64,000 bases of DNA from Ascarosepion bandense. Its lineage: Eukaryota > Mollusca > Cephalopoda > Sepiida > Sepiidae. Under the pieces are notes generated by a model. That model saw only the letters and a program-made list of their open reading frames with translations. It ran no database searches and was not told where the DNA came from. Position 1 is the stretch's first letter. Each line of letters begins with the position of its first letter. Below, piece by piece: positions 42,445 through 52,400 of this stretch. The DNA lies in the NCBI GenBank assembly GCA_037127315.1, contig JBBBDQ010001609.1:613001-677000 (forward strand), written 5' to 3'. The position numbers were made by a program, and so were the translations under genes.

Positions 42445-42741
42445 TCAAATGCAATGTAATATGTTATTTCCTGTTTTAAAGTTGATTTTATTGAGTGTTG
42501 GTTGTTTTGATTTGATGTACATGGCCTCCAATATCTGCAGGTTCCTCTTACTGTGTGTATGAATAAGGATCACCGTATTATTGACCAAAATCTGTCTGAT
42601 ATTACCTACATGTTTATGTTTTTCAGAGAAATGTTTGATAGTACTCTGATCAGAAAGATGACATGTAAGTCTACGGGAGAGCGTGGTTGTGGTAAAACCA
42701 ATATATGTACTAGGTTTTTGAGTAGTATCAGAGATGCACAT
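42445..42741 (-). pseudogene. Penelope-like GIY-YIG endonuclease domain (98 codons open)
   Basis: Minus-strand frame: 'YIGFTTTTLSRRLTCHLS' (YIG strand, then R..L..HL), 'IKHFSEKHKHVGNIRQIL', 'SKRNLQILEAMYIKSKQP' with the conserved Glu of 'LEAMYIK', and 'TLNKI'. This is the order of the GIY-YIG nuclease at the C-terminus of Penelope-like retroelements. The usual first 'GIY' strand would lie upstream and is lost at the palindrome junction, as is the whole RT, so the copy is 5'-truncated. A second, shorter plus-strand copy of the same domain begins at 42,738. Confidence 0.85.
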
Positions 42742-43148
42742 GTCATCTTTCTGATCAGAGTACTATCAAACAACATTTCTCTGAAAAACATAAACATGTA
42801 GGTAATATCAGACAGATTTTGGTCAATAATACGGTGATCCTTATTCATACACACAGTAAGAGGAACCTGCAGATATTGGAGGCCATGTACATCAAATCAA
42901 AACAACCAACACTCAATAAAATCAACTTTAAAACAGGAAATAACATATTACATTGCATTTGACTTGATGGTTTTGTTGTCATTTCGCGCTATCCCGCGGT
43001 GTGACGTCATAAAACCGCATCGCAAACTTAAGAACTGCGTTTATTATTTTTGGTAACTATTGCCGTTGCCAAGCGGAGTTTTATGTCAACACAAAATAAA
43101 ATCGTCGGTGATGGTGGATTTTATAATATTTCAGTTTAAACTACCTCT

Positions 43149-43176
43149 CTGAAGATGGCTCATGTGAGCCGAAAGC
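43149..43176 (+). ncRNA. Hammerhead-like hairpin in PLE 3' region (right arm)
   Basis: CTGAAGA (43,149-43,155; position 7 of the hammerhead core is variable), one extra T, stem II GGCTC/GAGCC with loop ATGT, GAAA (43,171-43,174). The mirrored copy is at 42,258-42,233. The single extra base between core and stem II departs from the canonical motif, and I have not fixed stems I and III. Confidence 0.5.
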
Positions 43177-43354
43177 TTAGAAGAAAACCAATAAATAATT
43201 ATCCAAATGTTGGAGAATTTTTGTCTTTATTTTCAACTGAAATTAAAGCAAAAATACGACGTTTAGAACGGCTCATGATTAAACATAATAGACATTCATT
43301 GTCTCTTATATTTAATAGAATATGTCTCGAAAATTACTTGCTGCCTCGATATAC

Positions 43355-43400
<46 letters not shown>
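43155..43400 (+). pseudogene. PLE 5' coding segment ending in (AT)n
   Basis: Plus frame: 'NNYPNVGEFLSLFSTEIKAK', 'IRRLERLMIKHNRHSLSLIF', 'NRICLENYLLPRYTK', then (TA)n. The same frame with the same last residues before (TA)n occurs at 24,690-24,867 on the minus strand. It looks like the N-terminal region of a PLE protein ('...CL..NLLP..' before the RT). Confidence 0.7.
43362..43400. repeat. (AT)n microsatellite
   Basis: TA repeat at the PLE boundary. Confidence 0.95.
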
Positions 43401-43404
<4 letters not shown>

Positions 43405-43494
43405 CATGCAGTGTGGGTATAGAAGAATCCAAAGGAGTATCCTGTATATACAGTGGTAGGATAACTCTCTAAGAGAGCTCTAAATATATATGTA

Positions 43495-43883
43495 TATAAA
43501 TATATATAGAGCAAATATGAGAAAAAATTTAGACAGACAAGTTATTTCATAGGCCTATTTCGGGCGACCCATCTTCCGTCTTTATTGTACAGTTCTTGAT
43601 GTATTTTTTCTTAAATTTTCTCTTTTAAGGGAGCGATCTTTCTTTTAAAATTTAAGAAAAAATATATCATTACATCAGTTCATGAGGTATTTTTTCTTAC
43701 ACTTTCTCTTTTAAGGGGGCGATCTTTATTTTTATTCTGGTTTTTTTTGGGGGGCGGGGGTCTTCATGTGAATTTCATTCATGTAAAATCTTCTGTAAAA
43801 TAAAGACGGAAGCTGATGATGGTTCGCCTGAAATAGGCCCATACTTCCGATTTCCCATGAAATAACGTGTCTGTCTAATTTTT

Positions 43884-43895
<12 letters not shown>
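43495..43895. repeat. Inverted pair with hammerhead-like hairpins
   Basis: The left copy (43,520-43,585, minus) and right copy (43,797-43,890, plus) share 'aagacggaag', 'gaaataggcc' and 'atgaaataac.tgtctgtcta'. Left, minus strand: CGGAAGA, T, stem GGG/CCC, GAAA (43,561-43,558). Right: CTGATGA (43,813-43,819), T, GG/CC with loop TTCG, GAAA (43,830-43,833). The spacer repeats 'ttctcttttaagggggcgat' twice. It abuts (AT)n(GT)n at 43,885-43,953. Confidence 0.7.
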
Positions 43896-43956
<61 letters not shown>

Positions 43957-44062
43957 GCATATTTAAGGGGCAAGTATTCATCAAAACATGTTTGATTTTA
44001 AGGAACCGAAAAAATCTTTAATATTTTATTGCATTTTTCTATTTTTTGGATAAGATGTTGTG

Positions 44063-44540
44063 TATTGTTCTCGAAGTTGTAGAGGTTGTGAGGAGCAGGG
44101 AACCACCTGTTAATTGCTGTTGTTCCCAGCTCCACCCTGACCCGGAGTGGTAGCACCTGTTAGGGTCCCAGCTATGGGCAAATAGTTAACCCCCAAACTG
44201 GGGTTAAAACACTATGAAAGTATAACAATAGACACTTTATAGAAATATATACATAAAAATAGACTTTTATAGAAAAATATACATTTTTGAAAGAACAATA
44301 TTACCAATACATTTTTAAGAAAAAAAATTGCCATAATACACAATTATAATCTGTATTACATCTTTGAATATAAAACTAAAATACATCTTCAATTTCTAAA
44401 ATAAAAAATAAAAGAAAAATTTTCATTAAAATCTGGCTAAATCAACCCGTTCACTACAATCGAACATTAAAAAATACCTTAAAAACCCTACTTTTTTGGC
44501 ATTAAATAACCCAGAGAGGTTGATATATCGTAAAACAAAA
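44063..44540 (+). repeat. Unclassified repeat U1, copy 2 (uninterrupted)
   Basis: Same order of blocks as 2150-2880 but without the inserted SINE; serves as the reference copy. No coding frame. Confidence 0.78.
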
Positions 44541-44762
44541 CTCCAACTCAAACTCAAGTACTTTCGACTTACGCAGTGATTATGAAGAACTGATATGGTG
44601 TCTGTGTGGCAATTAGAATAGCCGTTACATATGACGTCACGCAAGACCATTTCAAACGTTCAGCTACCCAAAGAATAAAAAGATGTAGACAATAGAATTT
44701 TCTCTGAAAACTGGGAAAATATAATAAAAAAGTAAACAAATAGACCAAGTTGGGTCTTTTAG

Positions 44763-45076
44763 GATGTGCGTTGTGGTGCAGTGGATATCGCCTCGGAACG
44801 ACAAATCGGGGAGCTGAGTTCGAATTCCATTTGAATTCCTTGCATTCACTCACGCGCAAATACCCTTGTGGAAGGTATTAATCCGTCTCCTCTCTCCAGC
44901 TCTAGGTTAAATAACAGGACAGATTGGGTTCTATAGCCTTGGCTGGCAAGCAGTCTACCGCAGAAAGCAATGGCAACCTAATGCGGGATAATCTTCTGCC
45001 CAGTTAGTCATGTCTCTTTCGAGATATGATCGCCCAAAGCACGTATCACGTATGCCGCTTAAGTGACTGACTAACT
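44763..45076 (+). mobile_element. Full-length tSINE
   Basis: 'gcgttgtggtgcagtggata' (A box), 'gagttcgaattcc' (B box), complete body, 3' end 'aagtgactgacta'. The flanks 'tgggtctttta' and 'tggggtttttta' may be a degraded duplication. Confidence 0.93.
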
Positions 45077-45102
45077 GGGGTTTTTTAACAAAACTTATAT
45101 AT

Positions 45103-45166
45103 ATACTAAATAGTTATAAGTTTAATGGTTTAATTTAATTTAAATTTGAACTATAACTATTTAGTA
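45103..45166. repeat. Small AT-rich hairpin
   Basis: 'tactaaatagttata' and its inverse 'tataactatttagta' lie about 30 bp apart. Confidence 0.7.
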
Positions 45167-45379
45167 ATTTGCTCTTGTTCTGCAATTGAACATTGTTATT
45201 ACCAGTGTATTTTAATGGTTATAAATTCTAAAACTGAAACATTCCAACCAACTTTAATTCCGGTTATGAACTTATAAAAGCGTTAACCGTTAAAGTATCA
45301 GTCTAAAGAAATCGCCTGGCGAAACCGAAAAATCGAAAACATGTTAGCGTAACCGGCTGATCTTCCCTTACTAACAGTA

Positions 45380-45798
45380 TATATATATATATACGATGTC
45401 AATTTTTTCTTTTCTTGTTTATTTGATTTGATTTTATCTTTTTCTTTTTCTTTTCCTTTATTTTTCCTTTTTATTTTATTTTTTATTTTATTTTTTAATT
45501 TCTTTGCAAATCTATTTAAAAGAAAAAGTAGACTAATTTTTCTCCAGTTTCTAAAAGGATTTTTCGGTTGCTGAGGTGATGTGTTATCCCCCGTGGGGAT
45601 CTTCATATCGAAATGGCCATTCAACATCTTTGAATTAATCCTTTTTTAATAGATATTTGCTCTGTAATATTTTATTACATGGAGCTCTCTTCCTGTATCA
45701 TTATTAAAATAAATTTTTTAATATTAATTAGGATCGGGTTTTTGGATTTACCTTCCTGCTTTTTTCCCTTGGATTGAAGTATCTGAATTAAAAAAAAA

Positions 45799-45860
<62 letters not shown>
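45380..45860. other. Low-complexity DNA ending in (AT)n(GT)n
   Basis: Pyrimidine/T-rich run at 45,405-45,500 (giving a lysine-rich minus frame that is not a gene), then (TA)n(TG)n at 45,799-45,860. Confidence 0.7.
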
Positions 45861-45861
<1 letters not shown>

Positions 45862-45864
<3 letters not shown>

Positions 45865-46094
45865 CTTGCATTCACTTAAGCACAAATACCCTTGGGAAAG
45901 ATATTAATCTGTCTCTTCCTTCCAGTTATGGGTTAAATAATAGAACAGATTGGTTTCTATAACCTTGGCTAGCAACAAGTCTACCGCAGAAAGCAATGGC
46001 AAACTACTGTGGGATAATCTGCTTCCCAGACAGTCAGGTCTCTTTCGAGACATGATCGCCCAAAGTGTGTATCACGTATGGCACGTGACTGACA
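45862..46094 (+). mobile_element. tSINE, 5'-truncated
   Basis: Begins at 'ccttgcattcacttaagcac' directly after a (TG)n and runs to 'gcacgtgactgaca'. Confidence 0.9.
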
Positions 46095-46349
46095 GAATAA
46101 TTTACTGAACTTGGATTTAAACCAATCGAAGGCAATATAAAAGTGATCTGCATTAGTTAAAAGCAAACTTTAAGAGAAACTCGATGGCTATTTCCTACTT
46201 TTTTTTTTTTTTACCAAATTAAGTTTAATCTAGTAGAATGATCCAACATTAAGGCAGCATTGCGAATCTATCGAACTCATTAGCAACGGTTCTCAAGTTT
46301 TGTTTGCTATCGCTCTACGTCAAGCACATTATTTAATAGTTTAATTTTA

Positions 46350-46870
46350 ATCTACATCAGGGTCCTGGATTCGACAATAAACTGCATCCGGCAGCAAGGC
46401 CTATACTTTGAAAGTTTTGAGAAGAATGGAATCGCCTCTTTTAAATGCTATTGTATATTGCTTGATCCTGAGTGGTAGCATCTGTTAGGGTCCCAGCTAT
46501 GGGCAAATAGTTAACCACTAAACTGGGGTTAAAACACTATGAAATTATAAAAATCGATTTTTGCAGTAAAAATCCAGCAATGCTATTTATTCCCCGCAAT
46601 ACATTTTTGAAGAAAAAAGTATTACCAGCAATATATTTATGAAAAAAGAATATATTAACAGCAATATATATTTTAAGAAAAATATATATATACTAGTAAT
46701 ACAACTGACTTTCGACAAAACCTTCTTTACAAAAATACGTCAATGAAACCTGATCTACAAACTGATTTCTTACAAAAAATATATACTCTATTCATACAAA
46801 TCTAGTGTAAAAAAATCTTTTCGACATTGAATAACCCATTGAGTTGTTGATATAGCATGAAACAAACCAA
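46350..46870 (+). repeat. Unclassified repeat U1, copy 3
   Basis: 'ctgcatccggcagcaaggcc', 'gttagggtcccagctatggg', 'caaatagttaacca' and the end block 'aataacccattgag' as in the other U1 copies; the middle is expanded with short 'gcaatata' motifs. Confidence 0.75.
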
Positions 46871-46976
46871 ACCTTATTTAATATATTTTCAATACTTGAA
46901 CTTTTTATATTTTCGATATTTTTATTTTCAATATTTCTTAATTTGTTCCTATCAGTCTATTCCTCTCTCTTTCTTG

Positions 46977-47009
<33 letters not shown>

Positions 47010-47275
47010 AATCTGTCGGTCTCTCTCCGTCACTCATTTATATATCAATTTGTACAAATTATATAAAATGAAACGTATAGTGTATCAGAAACTTCCCATT
47101 AGGTTATTTACAGATGCAAGTCACTTACAGGCATAAATATTTATTAGGTCGGACTAAACAGCGGCATTCCTCGAATATTCGGTGATGACTGACTTCATTT
47201 TCAGTGAACAACACAACCGATAGAATTGATCTTCTGAATGGCGCTAAGCAGTCTCCTAGCACTGTACTAAAATAA
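46871..47275. other. Unassigned DNA with (CT)n
   Basis: TC microsatellite at 46,964-47,010; nothing else recognised. Confidence 0.55.
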
Positions 47276-47756
47276 TCATGTTGATCCTTACTGGGTGTTT
47301 TACTCTTGTAAATATACTTGACCTATGTTGTTTCACATTTTCATCAACAACCTTCAGTTCCCAACTAGCTACTGATGCTGATGGCAAAACTATTTACTCC
47401 GGTAGAGAAGCCCGACAAAGTAAAACTGGCAGCTGTTCTCCAAAACGACGTCCAATCAGTTATTAACAAAGACAAGGAATTGCTTGCAAATATTAACATC
47501 TTCAAGATGAAACTGTTATATTTTAATCACCATAAAGAACGTTTCTCGCCTTTCATCGGTATGGCTGATACTAACCACCAGCAGATAAACTCTTTGCGTT
47601 TTCTTGGTTTTCTACTGATAGAAGTGGATTGATTATAGTGAATTACTTACTAGGCCTACTGCTAAGAAAGTTGATTCACTGTGTCGTGTCAAACATTTTT
47701 TATCGTCAGAATTCATCTTACACATTTTTAAATCTACCATTCGTATCTAGCTTGGT

Positions 47757-48006
47757 TCAGTTCCAGTTGAATTCCCTGCATTTATTTACGCACAAATACC
47801 CTTGATAAAGGTATTAATCCTTCTGTTCCTTCCAGTTATGGGTTAAATAATAGGGTAGATTGGGTTCTAAAGCCTTGGCTGGCAACCAGTCTACCGCAGA
47901 AAGCAATGGAAACCTACTGCGGTGTAATCTTCTGCCCACTCAGTCATGTCTTTTTCGAGACATGATCGCCTAAAGCGTGTATCACGCATGGCATTGAACT
48001 GACTGG
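47757..48006 (+). mobile_element. tSINE nested in LINE-A
   Basis: 5'-truncated just after the B box ('ccagttgaattccctgcatt'), running to 'ggcattgaactgactgg'. A short 'tggttc' flank on each side may be its duplication. Confidence 0.9.
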
Positions 48007-48245
48007 TTCTCCTGTCATATATCTTGAGATTTTTGGTAAAGAAAAGTTTGTAATATTATCGGTCCTAACTTGGTATCTCGACTACCACCACTTTTCCATT
48101 GCCGTGGTGTAGCTCTTCTATGTTTTGCTATGAATATTTTCATGGCAGTTGTTCTAATGAATTCTCCTTCTTAGTGCCTCGACCGATTGAATTCAAACAT
48201 ACAACTAGATTGGCAATTAGGTCTCACCGTTTTACTATTATTTTT

Positions 48246-48450
48246 ATTAGTTTTTTTAAAATCGTATCACCCCAAGCAAGGCGGTAACGCCACTGATGTG
48301 CAGGGAGCTACGTAATAGTGAAAAGATTTGAAAAGAGAAAGCCGGAAACCACATCCTAAACAGGGAACAAGGGATGAGCCTCTTAACCTGTTCAATAGAC
48401 GTGGGTGGAGTGTGAACCGGGCAGTAGATAGATAGATCTATCTACTCCAA
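48246..48450 (-). mobile_element. SINE with LINE-A-derived tail, nested in LINE-A
   Basis: Inverse of 2486-2685: LINE-type tail first ('atcgtatcaccccaagcaag' + 'gcggtaacgccactgatgtg'), then 'aaagccggaaaccacatcct' and 'gtggagtgtgaaccgggc', ending in (GATA)-like repeats. The two copies are highly similar, suggesting recent activity. Confidence 0.8.
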
Positions 48451-48750
48451 TTGAAAAGAAAACAAAGTGAGAAGATTTGAATTGAATTAGATGTAACTGT
48501 AAATTCTTTTGTGATAGATTTTTTATCGCAATTTTCGGCTGTGGAAACTGTCCTCCATTTTCTTATTTCCCTACTACCTGCGATTTTCAAAATTTTAATT
48601 GCATCATCAATCGCTATCTTTTCCTGAAATCTGTTCTCTTATTCATATTTTTCCTCGGTCTTCTCATTCTCTTTCGCCCCCAGTGATCCATTGGATCTTA
48701 GTGGCATTATTGCTTTTCTTGAGACGAAATGTTTCTTTTTTTTAAATACC

Positions 48751-49019
48751 TATGAAACAGCCATATAATTCTTGCTTGGTTGATTTACGGCTTATCAACA
48801 TTTTGCAGGGTATTTAAAGCCAGAAAATATATTTAGATTGTAAGAATGATTTTGAGATAATAATGACTTTATGATATAAATTGTTATGGTGCTCTCCTAA
48901 GAGGAATGGACTCTTCCTCTTTATATATATAGTTATTTGCGTGACTCCCGGAAGGCAACTAATAGCAGTTAAGAACAGCAGTTAGTACGACCCCTAGTAC
49001 GCAGTTAAAGCTACCTAAT
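48751..49019. other. Unassigned DNA
   Basis: Nothing recognised between the LINE-A tail and the next tSINE. Confidence 0.5.
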
Positions 49020-49028
49020 ATTCAGGCA

Positions 49029-49300
49029 GGATGCGCGTTGTAGTGCAGTGAATATCGGTTTGGAACGGAAAATCGGGGAGCCGAGTTCGAATTCTAGGTG
49101 AACTCTTTGCATTCACATACGCGCAAACACCCTTGGAAAATGTATTAATCTGTCTCTTTCCTCCAGTTATAGGTTAAATAACAGGACAGATTGGATTCTA
49201 TAGCCTTGGCTGGCAACCTAGTGCGGGATAATCTTCAGTCCAGTCAGTCAAGACATGATCGCATAAGCGTATATCATGTATGGCACTTAAGTGACTGACA
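49029..49300 (+). mobile_element. tSINE with 9-bp target-site duplication
   Basis: Both promoter boxes present ('gttgtagtgcagtgaatatc', 'gagttcgaattct'). A ~25-bp deletion removes 'agtctaccgcagaaag'. Flanked by 'attcaggca' at 49,020-49,028 and 49,301-49,309. Confidence 0.95.
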
Positions 49301-49499
49301 ATTCAGGCAATACACAGCGTAAGTGTACCGTTCGAACTTACTTATTTCTAGTTATTTATTACTAACACTGAATTTGTATCTATCTTCTTAAAAATACACT
49401 GATTTTGAACACTGCTTTTGAAGCTACCTCCTGTGTTCTGTGTTGTGGCATACTTTCACGCAAACTGGTCACAACAACTTTGCAGCGAAGTTTCGCTAA

Positions 49500-52400
49500 C
49501 ATAACTCCACAAACAATTTGGTGACGAAGATGAGATGCGTTACGATTCGCCACAAAATTTTGGCGACGAAGATGAGATGCGTAAAGATTTGCCTCACAAA
49601 ATTAGCGACGAAAATTAAGATTCGCCACAAAAAATTCTCGAAAAAGATGAGATGCGTCAAGCTTTCACACAAAAAATTGACGACGGAAATGAAATGCGTT
49701 AAGGTTTACCACAAAAAATTGTCGACGAAGATAAAATGCTTTAAGATTTGCCACACGAAATAAGCGACGAAGATGAGATGCGTAAAGATTGGCCACAAAA
49801 AATTGGCAATCAAAATAAGATGCGTCAGGCTTTGCCACAAAATATTGGCGACGAAAATGCGATGCGTTAAGATTCGTCACACAAAATTGGCGACGATGAT
49901 GAGATGCTTTAAGATTGGTCACAAAAAATTGGTGACGAAGATGAGATGCGTTAAAATTTGTCACAAAATTGGCGATGAATATGAGATGCTTTAACATTGG
50001 TCACAAAAAACTGGCGACAAGGATGAGATGCGTTAAGTTTTGCCACGACAAACTGGCGACGAAGATGAGATGCGTTAAGATTTGCTAAAAACAAATTGGC
50101 GACGAACATGAGATGCGTTAAGATTTGCCACACAAATTTGGCGACGAAGATGAGATGCATTAAGTTTTGCCACAAAAAATGGTGACGAAATGAGAAGCGT
50201 TAAGATTTGCTACATAAGATTAGCGACGAAAATGAGATGCGTTAAGAATTACCATAAAAAATTGGCGACGAAAATGAGGTTCGTTAAAATGCGCCACAAA
50301 CATTTTGCGACAAAGATGAGATGCGTTAAGATACGCAACAAAAATTGGCGATGTAGATGAGATGCTTTTACATTGGCGACAGAATATTAGCGACGAAGAT
50401 GAGATGCGTTAAATTGGCCACAAAATTGGCGACGAAGATGAGATGCGTCAAGATTTGCCAAACAAATTGGAGATGAGAATGAGATGCATTAAGGTTTGCC
50501 AAACAAAATTGGGGACGAACATGAGATGCGTTAAGATTTGCCACAAAATATTGGTAACGTAGAAGAGATGCGTTAAGTTTTAAAATTTGTCACAAAATTT
50601 AGCAACGAAAAAGAGATGCGTCAAGATTTGCCACAAAAAATTAGCAACAAAAAATAAGATGCGTTAAGATTCGCCACGACAAATTGGTGAAAAAGATGAG
50701 ATGCCTTAAGATTCGTCACAAAAAATTGGCGACGAAGATGACATGCGTTAAAATTTGCCGCAAAATATTGGCGACGAAAATGAGATGTGTTTAGATTAGC
50801 CACAAAAATATTGTCGACGAAAATAAAATGCCTCTGGCTTTGCAAAAAAAATTTGGCGACGAATGTGAGATGCTTTAAGATTGGCCACAAAAAATTAGCG
50901 ACGAAGATGCGAGGCGTTAATTTTTGCCATGAAAACTTGGCGACGAAAATGAGATAAGTTAAGATTCGCAGCAAAAAATTGGCGACGAAAATCTGATGCG
51001 TTAAGATTTGCCACAAAATAATGGCGACGTTGGTGAGATGCGTTAAGATTCGCATCAGAAAATTGGCGATGAAAATACGATGCGTTAAGTTTTGCTACAA
51101 AATATTGGCGACGAAGATGAGATGCGTTAAATTTGCCAAAGAAATGTGGCGACAAACATGAGATGCTTTAAGATTGGACACAAAAATTTGCGACGAAGTT
51201 TAGATGCGTTAAGATTCGCCACAAAAAATTGACGACGAAGGTGAGATGCGTTAAGATTCTCCACAAAATACTGGTAACGAAGATGAGATTCGTTAAGATT
51301 CACAACAAAAAATTGGGTACGAAGATGAGATATGTTAAGATTTGCCACAAAAAATTGGCGACGAAAATGAGTTTCGTTAAGATTTGCCACAAAACATTAG
51401 CGACAAAGATGAGATTGCGTTAATATTTGCCACAAAAAATTGGCGACGAAGATAAGATGCTGTTAGATTGGCCAATAAAATTTGCGACGTAGATGACATG
51501 CGTTAAGATTTGCCACAAAATATTGGCGATGAAAATGCGATGCGTTAAGATTGGCCACAAAAAAATTGTCGACAAAAATGAGATGCGTAAGGCTTTGCCA
51601 CAAAAAAATTGGCGACGAAGATGAGATGCTTTAAGATTGGCTACAAAAAATTGGCATCGATGATGAGATGAGTTAAAATTTGTCAAAACATTTAGCAAAG
51701 AATATGAGATGCTTTAAGATTGGCCACAAAAATTGGCGACAAAGATGAGATGGGGTATTTTTGCCACAAAAATTGGCGAAGAAAATGATAGGCGTTAAGA
51801 TTTGCCAAAAAATATTGGCGACAAAAATGACGTACGTTGACATTCGTCACACAAAATTGGTGACGAAAATAACATGCTTTAAGATTGGCCACAATAAATT
51901 GGCGACGAAGATGAGATGCGTTAACATTGGCCACAAAAAATTGGCGACGAAGATGAGATGCGTTAAGACTTGCCACAAAAAATTGGCGACAAAGATGCTT
52001 TGAGATTGGCCAACAAAATTGGTGACGTAGATGAGATGCGTTAAGATTTGCCAGAAAAAATTGGCGACGAAGATGAGGTGCGTTAAGATTCGCAGTAAAA
52101 CATTGGCGACGAAAATGATATGCGTTAAGATTTCCTAAAATAAATTGCAACGAAGATGAGATGCGTTTAGATTCGCAGTAAAGAATTGGCAACAAAACTG
52201 AGATGCGTTAAGATTTGCCACAAAATAATGTCGACGAAGATGAGATTGCGTTAAAATTTGCAACAAAAATTGGCGACTAAAATGAAATGCGTCAAGCTTT
52301 GCCAAAAAAATTTTGGCGACGAAAATGTGATACGTTAAGATTCGTCACACAAAATTGGCGACGATCATGAGATGCGTAAAGATTTGCCAAAAAACCTGGT

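Larger units (their letters stand above)
42073..43334. repeat. 1.26-kb near-perfect palindrome of Penelope-like element
   Basis: Left arm 42,073-42,666 and right arm 42,738-43,334 are inverse copies; by eye they differ by a 3-bp insertion in the right arm ('caac') and a few substitutions. The 71-bp centre belongs to the minus-strand copy. Each copy reads: GIY-YIG C-terminus, ~250-bp GC-richer 3' region, hammerhead-like hairpin, then the start of a new PLE frame, as expected if a tandem-arranged PLE unit was copied. Outer ends adjoin (AT)n (42,049-42,072) and the PLE frame continuing to 43,358. Confidence 0.93.
47280..48750 (+). mobile_element. Old LINE-A copy with two nested insertions
   Basis: Diverged LINE-A from the RT palm ('TDADGKTIYSG' at the YADD region, then 'VQSVINKDKELLANI', 'LRFLGFLL') through 'HCRGVALLCFAMNIFMAVVL' to the 3' tail ('ggatcttagtggcattattg' + 'cttttcttgagacgaaatg'). 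It is interrupted by a tSINE (47,757-48,006) and, between 'ccgttttactatt' and 'gaattagatgtaac', by an inverse LINE-tailed SINE (48,246-48,450). The higher divergence fits an older age than the 34-kb copy. Confidence 0.78.

Noticed and set aside
45298..45627. 109-codon lysine-rich frame
   Set aside because: Produced by a T/C-rich low-complexity tract; no motif.
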